Positions 53,307 to 63,578 of a DNA stretch of 64,000 bases are shown here, piece by piece. Numbering within the stretch: the stretch's first letter is position 1; each line of letters starts with the position of its first letter. The notes under the pieces were generated by a model. That model worked only from the letters and a program-made list of their open reading frames with translations, ran no database searches and was not told the DNA's origin. Made by a program: the position numbers and the translations under genes. The DNA lies in NCBI GenBank assembly GCA_027577595.1, contig JANBRJ010000040.1:82002-146001 (forward strand). Direction: 5' to 3'. The stretch comes from Coemansia sp. RSA 487. Taxonomy: Eukaryota; Kickxellomycota; Kickxellomycetes; Kickxellales; Kickxellaceae.

Positions 53307-55589
53307 ATGGGAGATTCGGCAAAGGCTGGCAACGACTCCATCTACAACGATGAAACTACATTCAACGATGTAACTGGATACGGGTATGACGCGTACCAAA
53401 CAGGCGACCAGTGGTTCTACAACGATAACCAGGTTTTACAGATGCCCCAAGCTGGTGGCGACACGACTGTAAACACAGACAAAGCGCCCGATGGCGACGC
53501 GTACAACAATAACAACAACAACAGCACCAACGAGGCTGACAAGGCTGCTGGCACTCGCTTGAACAAGGACGAAGGGTAAGTCTTTTTTAATATCTAGAAC
53601 CGCTTTAGTATGAGCGATGTACATTGTGGCAGGATGCCACTGCTGGAACTTGTTTTGATTTTGTTTCTGTGACGCTATTGCCATTTCTTTTTGGCCTTTA
53701 TTTTGGTTTTGCATGTTTCTTTCTTTTTTATCCCCTGTTCCTTTCGCGCACATTGTGTTTGTATTCTATCCTTTTGTGTGGTTTTTTTTATTTCGCTAAG
53801 AAGCAAGATCCATCAATGGCCACGGTCAGAAATTTAAAAAAAAACCAGACGAAAGAGATCTTTCGGGTTATTATTTATAATTTTTCTGTTTCTTTAACTT
53901 GTTTTATTTGGTTTTGGATGTACATTTTACATTTTCAATGGTCCATTTATGAACAACGATCTATATTATCCAAGTACCACTTCCATCTCCTTAATGCTTG
54001 CTGTTTCAACCCAGAGCCAGTACTATGTAACCTTTTCTCATAATCTAATGAAAAAGGCCACTCCTTTTTTCTTTTAAACGATTTTGGTTTCTACTAAGCC
54101 CAGTTTTGTCTTTTTTACTTTACCTGTTTCATATTTCTTTTTCCGTTTAAACAACTCTGTCGCTTGTTTTGCACCAAACAATCTGCGCTAAAACGAAAAA
54201 AACAATAGTAAGCTTTTTGTTGGCGGATTAAACTGGGTGACTGATGAGAACAAGCTGCGCGAGTACTTTTCCAAGTATGGCAACATCCTCGACTGCTCGA
54301 TCATGAAGGACCAGAACACCGGCCACCCACGTGGATTTGGGTTTGTCACGTTTGATGACGTCTCGGGTGTCAATGCGGTGCTCCAGGAGCCCACCCACAT
54401 GATCGACGGCAAGCAGGTCGACCCCAAGCACGCGATCCCACGCGCAAACCAGACGCAGCAGAACCGCTTCCACTCGCAGCAGGGCGGCGGCCACTCTGGA
54501 GGAGGAGGAATGTATGGATCGATGGGCGGCAACAACGCCGGCGGCGAAGCGTTCAGCGATCCTGTCAAGGAAATGACGGGCGAGAAAATCTTTGTTGGAG
54601 GACTGCCGCCGTCTGCCACAGACGCCGATCTCAACTCAGGATTTGTCCAGTTTGGCAATATCGTGGAGACCAAGCTGATGATGGACAGGGAGACTGGTCG
54701 GTCGCGTGGATACGGGTTCCTGCAGTTCGACTCTGCCGATGCAGCGCTTGCAGCGGTCACGGCCGGAAACACCGACAACGGCATTGAGATCCACGGAAAG
54801 CGCGTCGATGTCAAGCCAGCGGTCCACAGGAAACGCCCGATGATGGGCGGCATGATGGGTGGCGGCGCCCCAGGCAACGGCATGGGTATGATGGGTTATG
54901 GCATGATGGGAATGCCGAACTACGGCATGATGGGCATGCCGGGATACGGCATGATGCCTGGCTACGGCATGATGGGCGACGGCGCCTCGGCGGGCGGTGG
55001 TGCGCAGCAGAACCAGGCGGCCATGGGCTACCCGAACATGGGCTACTACCCGAACATGCCCAACTACTACGGAGCTCCCGACGGTTCGGGCGCTCCGGCC
55101 AGCGGCACCGACCCCTCCAACCCAGCGGCTGCGTACTATGCTCAAATGGGTATGCCCATGGGCTACTATGGCGCGGACGACAACCAGGGCGACGGGTCCT
55201 CGGCAGGTGGCGCCGCCAACCCTAACGCATCCGCATCTAGCGGCGGTGACCAGGCTGGATCATCCAACGACCGCCACCAGCAGCACCGAAGCGGATCAAA
55301 GAGCAATAGCCGTCACAACAACGACGACGACCGCGGCGGCCGCGACGGCAGCCACTACCACCGCTCGTCATCGCGCCGCCATGGCTCCAACAGCGGCTCC
55401 GCTTCTACTAACGACAGATCGGGGAGAGATCGCTCTCGTGGTGACCGTGGCGGCTCCAGCAGCGGCAGACCGCGCGATGAGTACCGCGGATCCCGTGGAT
55501 CGCGGTCCACTCGTGACCGCGATGGTCCTGTGCGCGGCTCCCATGGCGGCTCATCGTCCCGTAGCCATCATGGCTACACCCCCTACTAA
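53307..55589 (+). CDS. Two-RRM RNA-binding protein, Hrp1/DAZAP1-like, with Met-Gly and RS-like tail
   Basis: Exons 53307-53575 and 54209-55589; a 633-nt intron has GTAAGT...AATAG ends. The join restores a Gly codon and reads DEGKLFVGGLNW, so splicing places the RRM directly after the Asn-rich N-terminus. 549 aa. RRM1 (from 91): KLFVGGLNW (RNP2) and RGFGFVTF (RNP1). RRM2 (about 214-290): KIFVGGLPP and RGYGFLQF. After them come MGGMMGGG, repeated YGMMGMP-type units, and an Arg/Ser/Asp/Gly-rich C-terminus. The tandem closely linked RRMs match cleavage-factor Hrp1, DAZAP1 and Musashi proteins. Role in mRNA 3'-end formation or translation is inferred. An AATAAA follows 50 bp after the stop. Confidence 0.93.
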
Positions 55590-55638
55590 ATTTTCCTCTT
55601 CGCTATTTTCTCTACATTTGTACTGTGACCTTATGTTC

Positions 55639-55644
55639 AATAAA
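55639..55644 (+). terminator. Polyadenylation signal AATAAA of the RRM gene
   Basis: AATAAA 50 bp past the stop codon, followed by a CAA-rich and T-containing stretch, the usual context for mRNA cleavage. The opposing HFI1 gene ends about 165 bp further on. Confidence 0.5.
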
Positions 55645-55808
55645 GCAGCAAATGCTCAACAACAATGTGTTATTACAAAAAAGCTTTGCTTTGCTTTCTT
55701 TGGAGGAGGAAGGAAGCGTCAGGTCTGTAAAAAGAATGTAATGAATGAGATTACGCAAATACAACAACAGAGATTAATAAAACGATGTACTAGTTAACCA
55801 GTACTTAG

Positions 55809-57158
55809 CTAATCGCCCTGTGTGCCATTGCCGTATTGAACATTGACATAAGGGCCAAACCAGCGCTCGTATCGTGCACGCAAACGACGCACTTTGCGCC
55901 GCTGCTTGTGCTCGTCGTCCTCGACGCCATCACCCGAGTACTCGGGCGCCAGATCTTTGCCATCATTATTCGCCTTAGAGCCATGCTGGACAGCCGACGG
56001 ATGTACCGTGGATTCTGGTGACGCGCTGTCTATCTCCAACATACCCACACGCCCATGCGCCGATCCGCCAAACATCTCATTCTGCGAGTCGTCACCATCC
56101 TCTGCGTTGGCGTCCGCCTGTACCTGGCTTGCCAGCATGTTGCTGCACCGCTCGAGACACAGAGGCATCTCAACTGTTGTGTTCGGGCTGATCTCCAACG
56201 AAAACACTAGATCCGACAGATGCAGTGTGCTTTTGCTGTAGTACAGTCGGTCGCGCAGTCGCAGCCCGCCCGTCGTTGGTCTTCTCGGCAGTCCTGCGGT
56301 GGGTATCCCGGACACCACGGTATCCTCATCTGCTGCCGGCGCATGTATGTTGCTCACTGGGATACCAAGCGCACGATTCGACCGCGCCTTGTATATCATA
56401 TTGGACACCACATTCTTCAGATGGCAGTCCAATGCGTACAGAAGTAATTCGCCAGCATCACGCGTGATTCCGCCCGACAGCCCTTGCTCCAGCGCAATAG
56501 CGACCATCCGGTATCCAAGCGATTCAATGTCGGGCGTTGCTTTCGTGTCAAACACAAGCGGGGCTGTGATTCCCTTGGCTATATCCATCGCGTATGTCTG
56601 CGGCAGCTGGGACGCTGGCATCGGTAGAACCACGGGTTTCATCATGCGGATCGCTTCTTGCGCAGCCTCCGGCGTTATATCCGGCTTCTTCAGCAGCGTC
56701 TTGATAGCACGCCGCTCATTTTTGTTTAGCGACTTGACCAGCTCCTTGACATACCTCCATCTCGGATCCTCCAGAAGCGCCTTGATACTCCGTTTGCTCT
56801 TCTGCATGTCCTCACTTCCGCTGGGCCCCTGGTTCTCATCGTGCTTGCGCTTCTTTCCGCCCTCGAACCCCTTGTTCTGCTCGCCATCTGGTGGTGCTTG
56901 CCCGCTTTGCGCATTGTGGATTGTTGCCAAGATAAACTGGTTGTGCAAGGATGCCTTTTCTCCAGAGAGATACATATATGCGTAAAAGTCGAATTCTTGC
57001 CGATTCAGCTTGCCTTGCACAAAGTCGCGCAGTGCTGTCCAGTATGACGGCCCATCATCGCCCAGCGCCTCAGCCAGCTGCTCCTTCAGCTGTATGAGCT
57101 GCAGCCGCTCGTCTGTCTTTGCTATTTGCGCAGGTATGGTGCTGGCGGTTGTTGCCAT
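55809..57158 (-). CDS. HFI1: SAGA complex subunit HFI1/ADA1
   Basis: 449 aa, one exon. The N-terminal SAGA-Tad1 pattern is clear: RLQLIQLKEQLAEALGDDG, YWTALRDFVQGKLNRQEFD, LHNQFILATIHNAQ. A Lys/Arg-rich linker with KKRKHDE follows as a likely nuclear signal. Later segments fit Ada1: LPQTYAMDIAKG, LGYRMVAIALEQGL and AGELLLYALDCHLKNVVSNM, a histone-fold-like helix that pairs with Taf12. The basic region QRRKVRRLRARYERWFG closes it. It anchors SAGA structure for H3 acetylation and TBP loading. No oddities. Confidence 0.9.
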   Translation of the reverse strand: MATTASTIPAQIAKTDERLQLIQLKEQLAEALGDDGPSYWTALRDFVQGKLNRQEFDFYAYMYLSGEKASLHNQFILATIHNAQSGQAPPDGEQNKGFEGGKKRKHDENQGPSGSEDMQKSKRSIKALLEDPRWRYVKELVKSLNKNERRAIKTLLKKPDITPEAAQEAIRMMKPVVLPMPASQLPQTYAMDIAKGITAPLVFDTKATPDIESLGYRMVAIALEQGLSGGITRDAGELLLYALDCHLKNVVSNMIYKARSNRALGIPVSNIHAPAADEDTVVSGIPTAGLPRRPTTGGLRLRDRLYYSKSTLHLSDLVFSLEISPNTTVEMPLCLERCSNMLASQVQADANAEDGDDSQNEMFGGSAHGRVGMLEIDSASPESTVHPSAVQHGSKANNDGKDLAPEYSGDGVEDDEHKQRRKVRRLRARYERWFGPYVNVQYGNGTQGD

Positions 57159-59035
57159 TTTTCGATTTCTACTTTATATAAATAATACAATAAGATGGGT
57201 TTGGAACTGCAGAAATGGGAAGAGAAAGTAATTGGTGTGTATTTTTTTTTGCAGTGATATAGATCTCAATTGTCAAAAAAGGCTGTTGCCATGACGATTC
57301 GGCTCTGATTTTGTGGCTCGGCTCAGATCGAAAGCAGGGCTACAATAGGAAAAAGTACAAAAAGTTAGTAACAAGTTTACATTTTGAAGCAGCACATATT
57401 AGACAGGCAAAGAGCACTTGCCACTCCTCGGAAAAGGTTTTTCGTCATCAGGAGCGGGCTAGGCCTTCGCATACATATCCTCCCCCTTCGGCCAGAGCGA
57501 GAGCTGCTACAAACGCGGAATTCCAACACAGGCAAACAAAAGAAGCACTGACCACACAACAGGCATTATAATGAAGACTGTATCCATCTCGAAATTTTAC
57601 GGGGTATCGACTGGAATTAGTGCTTGCAATGCTGAAGCGAGTTGGCAAGGCTGCAACTCTTCACCTCCATCCCATTGTGTATGGACAGGTCTCTGAAACC
57701 TAGGAGCGGAAGTTTTACAACAGGCAGAATAACGTACTCCTGCCCGCTGTGAAGAAATTGCAGTGGTCCCGACCAACGATCATCAGTGCCTCTTGTCTGG
57801 TCAAGTAAGCAGGATAATATATAATAGCTAATAGATAGGCGTTACGGAGTTCGAGATCGGAGAGCTCAGTGATCAGAGCGTCTACACAATACTAGACTGA
57901 AGGTATGTTGTGTGGCCGCTGTATGTGAAGCCGGCACATCGACTGGTATTGTGTGTACGTTCGGAACCAAATATATTTCAAAATAAAAAATGAGGGGATA
58001 GTTTTGAGACGAAAAGCAAACGAACATTGTTGGGACGATGATGATGTCTTTAAACACACAAAAAATAACTCTAGGGAGCAGTTGTTGAACACAAGAACCG
58101 CCAAGCGATTCCTTTCAAAAGAACTAGAACTGTGTATGGCTGAGACAAGCAGCATAAAGTAACCTCTACAAAAATGTATGAAAAACATCACACGTTTCAA
58201 TGCACAAGCAACTGAAATACGATGATCAACATTCTGGTTAGGTCATCTCTTGTGTTTCACATGGATATCCATCATACACATCATCCAGGTTATCGCCATC
58301 ATCCTTATGATTCGCATGTGCACATATGCGCTTAGTGATCACATTCTTATCGGCTGAATTGTTTTGTGCTTTGGCTCTAGAAACTCATGCACATGCCCTT
58401 CATTGAACAGTATCATGAAAATTGATCTCCTTTGCATTGCTGTTGTCACCGGCATCTAGCAGGATGGTCGGATTGTACACAGCTGGTCCTCCATGCAATC
58501 ATTTATATCCACCAGCAACAGTACAAGCAGTTTCAGTTGTAAATGTAGAAGAGATACACAAATACTTCCACTTATTATCCAGTAAAGAGTTTGCTTTTCC
58601 AAAATCACTACAGCTTTCTACCAGTCTGGACTTTCGTGGTTGATATGCACTGATTCAGTGTCATCGCTCTTTCTGTGAATAAGGGTAAGTATAAAATCAA
58701 TATATGTGTCATCATCTGTACCAATCGAGTTACTGTTGGAATTTCAAACTGGGCAAAGCACACAATCTCTGCTGTAGCCATAAAACGTCATACGAACTAT
58801 TATAAGCACATACTATAAACGTACCAGTAATATGCTTAGCTTTCTAGGAGTTGATCGTTATCGCATAGAAAGAACTAGCGAGACTACCAGCACCAGAGGT
58901 GCCATCCTAAGGAAAGCTTAAATAAACAGCAGCCATCAAACTCCCTCCACCACCACATGCATTCCTTCCCCCCACGGCGCTTTGTCGATAAAAAGGTCAA
59001 CTTAAGACGTAAAAAGTTCAACGAAAATAAAAAAA
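57159..59035. other. Gene-poor decayed region left of the Fanzor locus
   Basis: About 1.9 kb. Short protein-like pieces without an open gene are seen: plus strand 57.63-57.80 kb (RVGKAATLHLHPIVYG, FYNRQNNVLLPAVKKLQW, broken by stops) and minus strand about 58.24-58.38 kb (TKRICAHANHKDDGDN, LDDVYDGYP). They look like gene debris, but I cannot assign them. AT-rich flank at 58.98-59.04 kb lies directly downstream of the Fanzor frame. No tRNA or terminal inverted repeat could be identified by eye. Confidence 0.4.
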
Positions 59036-60488
59036 TCAAATAGGCGCTGGCTGCTTGCCCCTGGCCTTCTCGCTGAGTTTGGCGACAGTATTCTTGGCCT
59101 TGCTCGCCGAAGCGCCAGATATCTTTTGGTGCTTAGCAGGTGGCTTTTTTGGGGCAGCAGCCTTCTTGACGTTGCTTGTCGAAGCGCCAGATGTCTCTTT
59201 GTTGGTAGGTTTAGGGTCATTGCCACTAACGTTTCTGCGATCAAAGCGCCATGGCCTCTCGCCATGTTCAAGATAGCTGTCGAAGATAGTCTGGAAGTTT
59301 AGCGCAGCCGCAGTGTCGCGGTTCATGTAGAATCCAGATAGATTGGACGTTTCGCGGTTGTTTGCTGTCAGCTTATCCTTAATTCTGCTGATGCAGCTTT
59401 CGCTGGTGCATTTTAGGAGCCCATGGCAGTTTCTGGTTGGATACCGTTCCTTGGTCTGCAGCCTTGGATTGGGAATTCTCCTGGCATGCTTATTCTGAAC
59501 ACTGCCGCAGGTAGGGCATAATTTAGATGTTCGATACTCGTCTATCGAATAGACAGGAAGCCCATGCTTCATCGATGTCTTACGGAGTCGAACCCCTCTG
59601 GTCGGCGCTTGATGCTTCATAGTAGTTGCAGCCCAATTTCCAAGGATGATAACTACATCTTTACCAAATAGTTCCCGAATTAAGTTAGCAAGACGGGCAT
59701 CCGCACGCTCCCGTTCAATAAAATTACATTGTTTCTGCAACCTGTGCGCTGGACGCTCGCAAAAGCCATCTGCCAAATAGCAACGCCTTTCGTGAGGGCC
59801 AATCTCCACGGAAGTAGTATGATCTTTATCTGGAAGTCCCGCGGCTCTGCGTCTCGGAGGTGCTTCGCCCCTAGCCGTCTGATGGTTTGAATAGAACTCG
59901 GAAAGCACTTTCCCGACGAAATTCTTTGCCCCTTAACCTTTTCGAATTATTCGATATTCGTCGTCTTGTACGAATGTTGAGCAAGGAAGGCCTCGGCGTT
60001 GCGTACATAGTCGAATGGGTTTATATCCCCTTGGTGCACCCGCCCATGGATTGGTGAATTTCTAGCAATGCACTCAGCCTTGGCCTCGTCCTTGAACTTT
60101 TCCTGCTGCTTGCGATTGCGATCCAACCCTATCTCCTTTGCCATTTGTCTGCCTTACATAGTGAAACTTCACGCTTTTTCCTTTGCTGTTTTTATTGGAG
60201 CCATGAATGCAATGTAATTTATCGCGTATACCAGGGTCGGCAAAGAGACAGTTCTTTTTGCTTTCCAGTAGCTGCTCATGTGTGAGCTCGTCAATGTTTT
60301 GACAGTCGTCCGATTTCTCTGGCTTCTCCCTGCCACGCGTAGCCGTCGGTGTGCTATTTTCATCGTCTCGGGTTCGCTTATTCTTGCCCTGTATCGCTGT
60401 CGATGTGCTAGCAGCAACGCCTGCACCTTTTTTTGAATCGTCTTGCGTTATTGGCTGCTGCCTCGTTCTTGTGGATGATGACTGCTGT
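59036..60488 (-). pseudogene. Fanzor-family (eukaryotic TnpB-like) RNA-guided nuclease gene, nearly complete, frame-disrupted
   Basis: Read on the minus strand in three frames. (1) About 60488-60067: basic Ser/Thr-rich start (GKNKRTRDDENS), then RuvC-I KKNCLFADPGIRDKLHCIH, with its Asp at 60236-60238, and KFHYVRQT. (2) 60144-59947: KEIGLDRNRKQQEKFKDEAK to FDYVRNAEAFLAQHSY, the helical part after RuvC-I. (3) 59908-59036: FYSNHQTARG, ELFGKDVVIILGNWAA, PVYSIDEYRTSKLCPTCGS (RuvC-II Glu at 59537-59539), CHGLLKCTSESC completing the zinc ribbon, and FYMNRDTAAALNFQTI (RuvC-III Asp at 59315-59317). A Lys-rich tail carries SGAS repeats. The order and all three acidic residues fit a full Fanzor. Two frame changes (near 60140 and 59910-59945) and lack of a clear ATG mark it as damaged, unless introns or sequencing errors explain them. 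Confidence 0.82.
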
Positions 60489-60897
60489 CAGAGCATTCGT
60501 CCTCCAAGAATTTCGAAATTCGCTATCTGGTTGTCCGTCGAATGTTCCTGGTTTGCATTCGACCCAGGCGAAGGAAACGGGCTGGACATATAGTCTTTCC
60601 CATCCCTCCCCTCGATCCCAGCTAATCCCAATGCTCCCCAACCAACCACCTGTCTTACATTCAGCGCTGGCGGCTCACGCTGCCACCATTGCGCTTCTCG
60701 CAGCTAGTTTTCTAGACGGGTTCACCCGCAACGGACGCCGTGGCCCGGAAGTTGTGGCCGCGATGATCTTGGGTGTGATCAGTAAATCCTGTCAGGCCCC
60801 AAAAAGCAACAAAAATAAACAAATTTTCATAAACACTTTCTCTTCTTTTTCTACCCGTTGAATTTTCTCCTTTAAATTTACTTCATTAAATTTCACA
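60489..60897. other. Region between the Fanzor locus and the F-box-like gene
   Basis: Minus-strand frame 60641-60408 (WERLYVQPVSFAWVECKPG, EFRNSW) is open and abuts the Fanzor start in another frame; it could be an N-terminal piece of the same element. The last 60 bp before 60898 is T/A-rich and serves as the leader of the next gene. No certain feature. Confidence 0.35.
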
Positions 60898-62628
60898 ATG
60901 CCTATCTTGTCACCATTTCAAACCTTACCTCTGCATATTGCTGAGAGTATCTCTCGCTTCTATATCTACAGAAATCGTTACCCTATTTCATATGATGAGG
61001 AAATCAAAAATAAGAGAGAGAAGGTGGCTTGGGAAGTGCTATACGATGTTAGTCGCCAGTGGAGGACACTAGCTCTTGATTATTTTTGTGGAACACTGTA
61101 TCGGAGCTTGCGTGTGTATCAGAGCATGCGTTTGCATCCAAGATTTCAAGTGTTTCGGCCTGAGCACATGTCTGGAGATGTCAGCTTTACAAGAAGCAAC
61201 TATCACCCAGGCGACAATAATCTCCACTATGTTCGAAAGATCAGGATACATCTCAGAGGCGCACTGGACTTTCTAAATATAGAACAGGCGCAGAAATTCG
61301 ATCGTATTTGGCCTGAAGATTTCGTGCTGCCTTCGGCAACTTTTGTAGTTATTGAATTGAATGTCGCAAGATCAAGCGATGCCAAATACAGAACCGTCTT
61401 CAGTAGCGTATTCTCCCGGGTTGTGGATCGTATAAAGGCAACAATGCCTAATCTACGACGTGTAGAAATTTTCTTTGGAGACGACACCCTTGTTATAAAA
61501 ATGAGCGCTCAATCGTTTCTCTCGAAGGAATCAACTATAGACACACTTTTGTCAGAGTTTCATGAAAGAAGATATTGGCAGTGTCAGATCACAGCAGGTT
61601 GTATAGGCACTAACGTGTTACCTTTACAAAGAACACCACAGCTCACTGTTTTGTGGTGCAACTGCTGGGACGCCACATGCTCCTATCATTACGTTGTCAA
61701 GAGATGTGCTTCAACCTTGGAAGAGCTGCATATTGAAAAACTACGTGGTGATCTCGCAAGGCCATTTTTTATTCACGAGGATGGTCGGCCAGTAATATTC
61801 CCTAGACTTCGATTGCTGTTTATGAAAGCGCTGAAATCAAAAAGATATAAAAGGCTAAGGACCGACAAGGCTGTGGTCCCGTTCCCAGTACTACAGTACA
61901 TCAAATTGGATTCGAGATACATCTTTGCAGATGACACGTTATTCAGAGGAAACGGTGACACGTTAAAATATTTATTTATCAACATTGACCACAAATCTTT
62001 GGAGATACTGCAACGACACCAAGTGTTTTCGGATGGCAAACACCCACATCTTCGCTATGTACGAGCAGCTCGAAAACACGTTTCTCGCAGGAAACTGAGC
62101 AAAGAATCCTTTCTAAAATTTTCACTGGGTATTCTCTCATCGGAAACATATTGGATATCGATTCCCAATCGAGTTCCTAAAAATGGGTTTGTCAGTATCA
62201 TTTCTACAAGTCCCTACGCAGAGAACATCCAGATTCTTAATCTTCGAATGACCAAGCTGAAACTGCTGGAGATGTTCAATGTCATCAGAATCTTGCCAAA
62301 TATGAACGAGTTCAGGTGTCGCTTTGGAGGAATTGGTTTGGAACCAGACAAAGGACAAACCAAAACGTTGTGCGATTACCTATATCCCACCTACTATCCG
62401 CTTAGTCGCAATCTCAAATGCTGGGGTACTTGGTGTTCAGATGATATGCCACAAGACAAGGTGACTGCTGCATCAATAACGCTTGCTGTCCTGTGTCCCA
62501 AGTTTTCTTTTACAGCTGTGCTAGAAAGGGACCTGTCAAAATACCATGATGAGCTTGGAAATGCTCTTTCAAGTGGACTGTATGATAAACATGCAGAAAA
62601 AATCCAGCGACTATTTTATTACGGGTGA
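60898..62628 (+). CDS. F-box/LRR-like orphan protein of a lineage-expanded fungal family
   Basis: 576 aa, ATG at 60898. It begins PILSPFQTLPLHIAESISRF, an F-box-like opening (LP..I.E.I), followed by WEVLYDVSRQWRTLALDYFCGTLY, the 'cortical' helices typical of such proteins. The rest alternates short hydrophobic strands and helices (LRRVEIFFGD, LEELHIEKLRG, FPRLRLLFMKAL, LKYLFINIDH, IQILNLRMTKLKLLEMF) resembling irregular leucine-rich repeats. From memory, Kickxellomycotina genomes hold many such proteins with an opening of this kind; their function is unknown, and substrate adaptors for SCF ligases is the natural guess. Base composition is more AT-rich than in the housekeeping genes. It lies between two element-derived loci. 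Confidence 0.75.
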   Translation: MPILSPFQTLPLHIAESISRFYIYRNRYPISYDEEIKNKREKVAWEVLYDVSRQWRTLALDYFCGTLYRSLRVYQSMRLHPRFQVFRPEHMSGDVSFTRSNYHPGDNNLHYVRKIRIHLRGALDFLNIEQAQKFDRIWPEDFVLPSATFVVIELNVARSSDAKYRTVFSSVFSRVVDRIKATMPNLRRVEIFFGDDTLVIKMSAQSFLSKESTIDTLLSEFHERRYWQCQITAGCIGTNVLPLQRTPQLTVLWCNCWDATCSYHYVVKRCASTLEELHIEKLRGDLARPFFIHEDGRPVIFPRLRLLFMKALKSKRYKRLRTDKAVVPFPVLQYIKLDSRYIFADDTLFRGNGDTLKYLFINIDHKSLEILQRHQVFSDGKHPHLRYVRAARKHVSRRKLSKESFLKFSLGILSSETYWISIPNRVPKNGFVSIISTSPYAENIQILNLRMTKLKLLEMFNVIRILPNMNEFRCRFGGIGLEPDKGQTKTLCDYLYPTYYPLSRNLKCWGTWCSDDMPQDKVTAASITLAVLCPKFSFTAVLERDLSKYHDELGNALSSGLYDKHAEKIQRLFYYG

Positions 62629-62695
62629 GCCGACTAGATATCCTGGGTTGGTTGCTGTAACAACACTGTCATTTACGGTTTTCTATTAGTATAAA

Positions 62696-63286
62696 TTAGG
62701 AATTCGAATAAACAAAAATCAAGATCAGTGTGGCATGTTTTCTGAACTCTACATCACCAATCTTTGTACACAGCCACCTGGGCATCCCGTCGGTGGCTCC
62801 AAGTGTCCTTTGCTTCTCCTTCACCAGTTGTCGTCGTCGGCCCGGCCGAATGCTCGACTTCTCTTCTCTGTTAGCTTGTCTCTCGTTTCTCGCTATCCAC
62901 CTCCATTTTACATATTCCAGTTGCTGCCTATATGCCTGTTGTAGTAGAGATCTCACCATAGAGGCCGTTGGTTCTCGTGCCGTCTGTTGGAATTGATGCA
63001 ACTTCTGTCGTAGGGCGTCGGTAGCCTCCCTTCTGCTCCTTTGTGTTATGCCGACCATGGTAGTCCTTTTCCCGACAAACCCGTCCATCCATGCTGTCTC
63101 AGCCAGGCCCAGCGGCTGTGTACGCTGTTCTGGGTCTCCTATTGTGCACTCTAGGAAATGTGCCGGCGTTTCTACTGGTACCTCGTCGGAATGGTCTCGC
63201 GGACAGCACTTCATTTCCGGTTCCGGGTGCGCTTGCGGGTACCATGCTGTCTGCTGCACTACCACCGAGACGCTGCTAAACAGCAA
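62696..63286 (-). pseudogene. LINE-like retrotransposon C-terminal remnant
   Basis: Minus-strand frame of 196 codons. It contains CCPRDHSDEVPVETPAHFLE then C, close to the C..C/D..ET..H...C zinc knuckle found after the reverse transcriptase of many non-LTR elements. A basic helical tail follows (WRWIARNERQANREEKS, RPGRRRQLVKEKQR). The first residues are not typical of a start, and no reverse transcriptase is visible upstream in the window. It may be a 5'-truncated copy, as is usual for LINEs. Identity rests on one motif and is therefore moderate. Confidence 0.5.
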
Positions 63287-63578
63287 CTTGTACCCTAGGG
63301 ATCGCTCTGTGGAGTCAGGTTCTGATGTTTTACTGAATAAGCTCTTTGTCTAGTATCGGCCGTCGCCAAACGAGAACCAACTTCCAGCCATCAATACACC
63401 CTGGATATCCTCCTGTTCGACCTGCTCCTGCAGATGCGCCACTCGCACTCGCACCAGGAGACGTTCTACTACCACTGATCGCTCTATCTTTTTGATCAGC
63501 AATCCTGGGTATGATGTTTCTTTTAAAGCATTGTATGCAAAATTCATAATTGATAACTTGTAAACTAGGATAGGCTAT

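Noticed and set aside
59055-59276. Plus-strand hydrophobic frame opposite the Fanzor tail
   Set aside because: It is the complement of the Lys/Ser/Ala-rich Fanzor C-terminus and has no support of its own.
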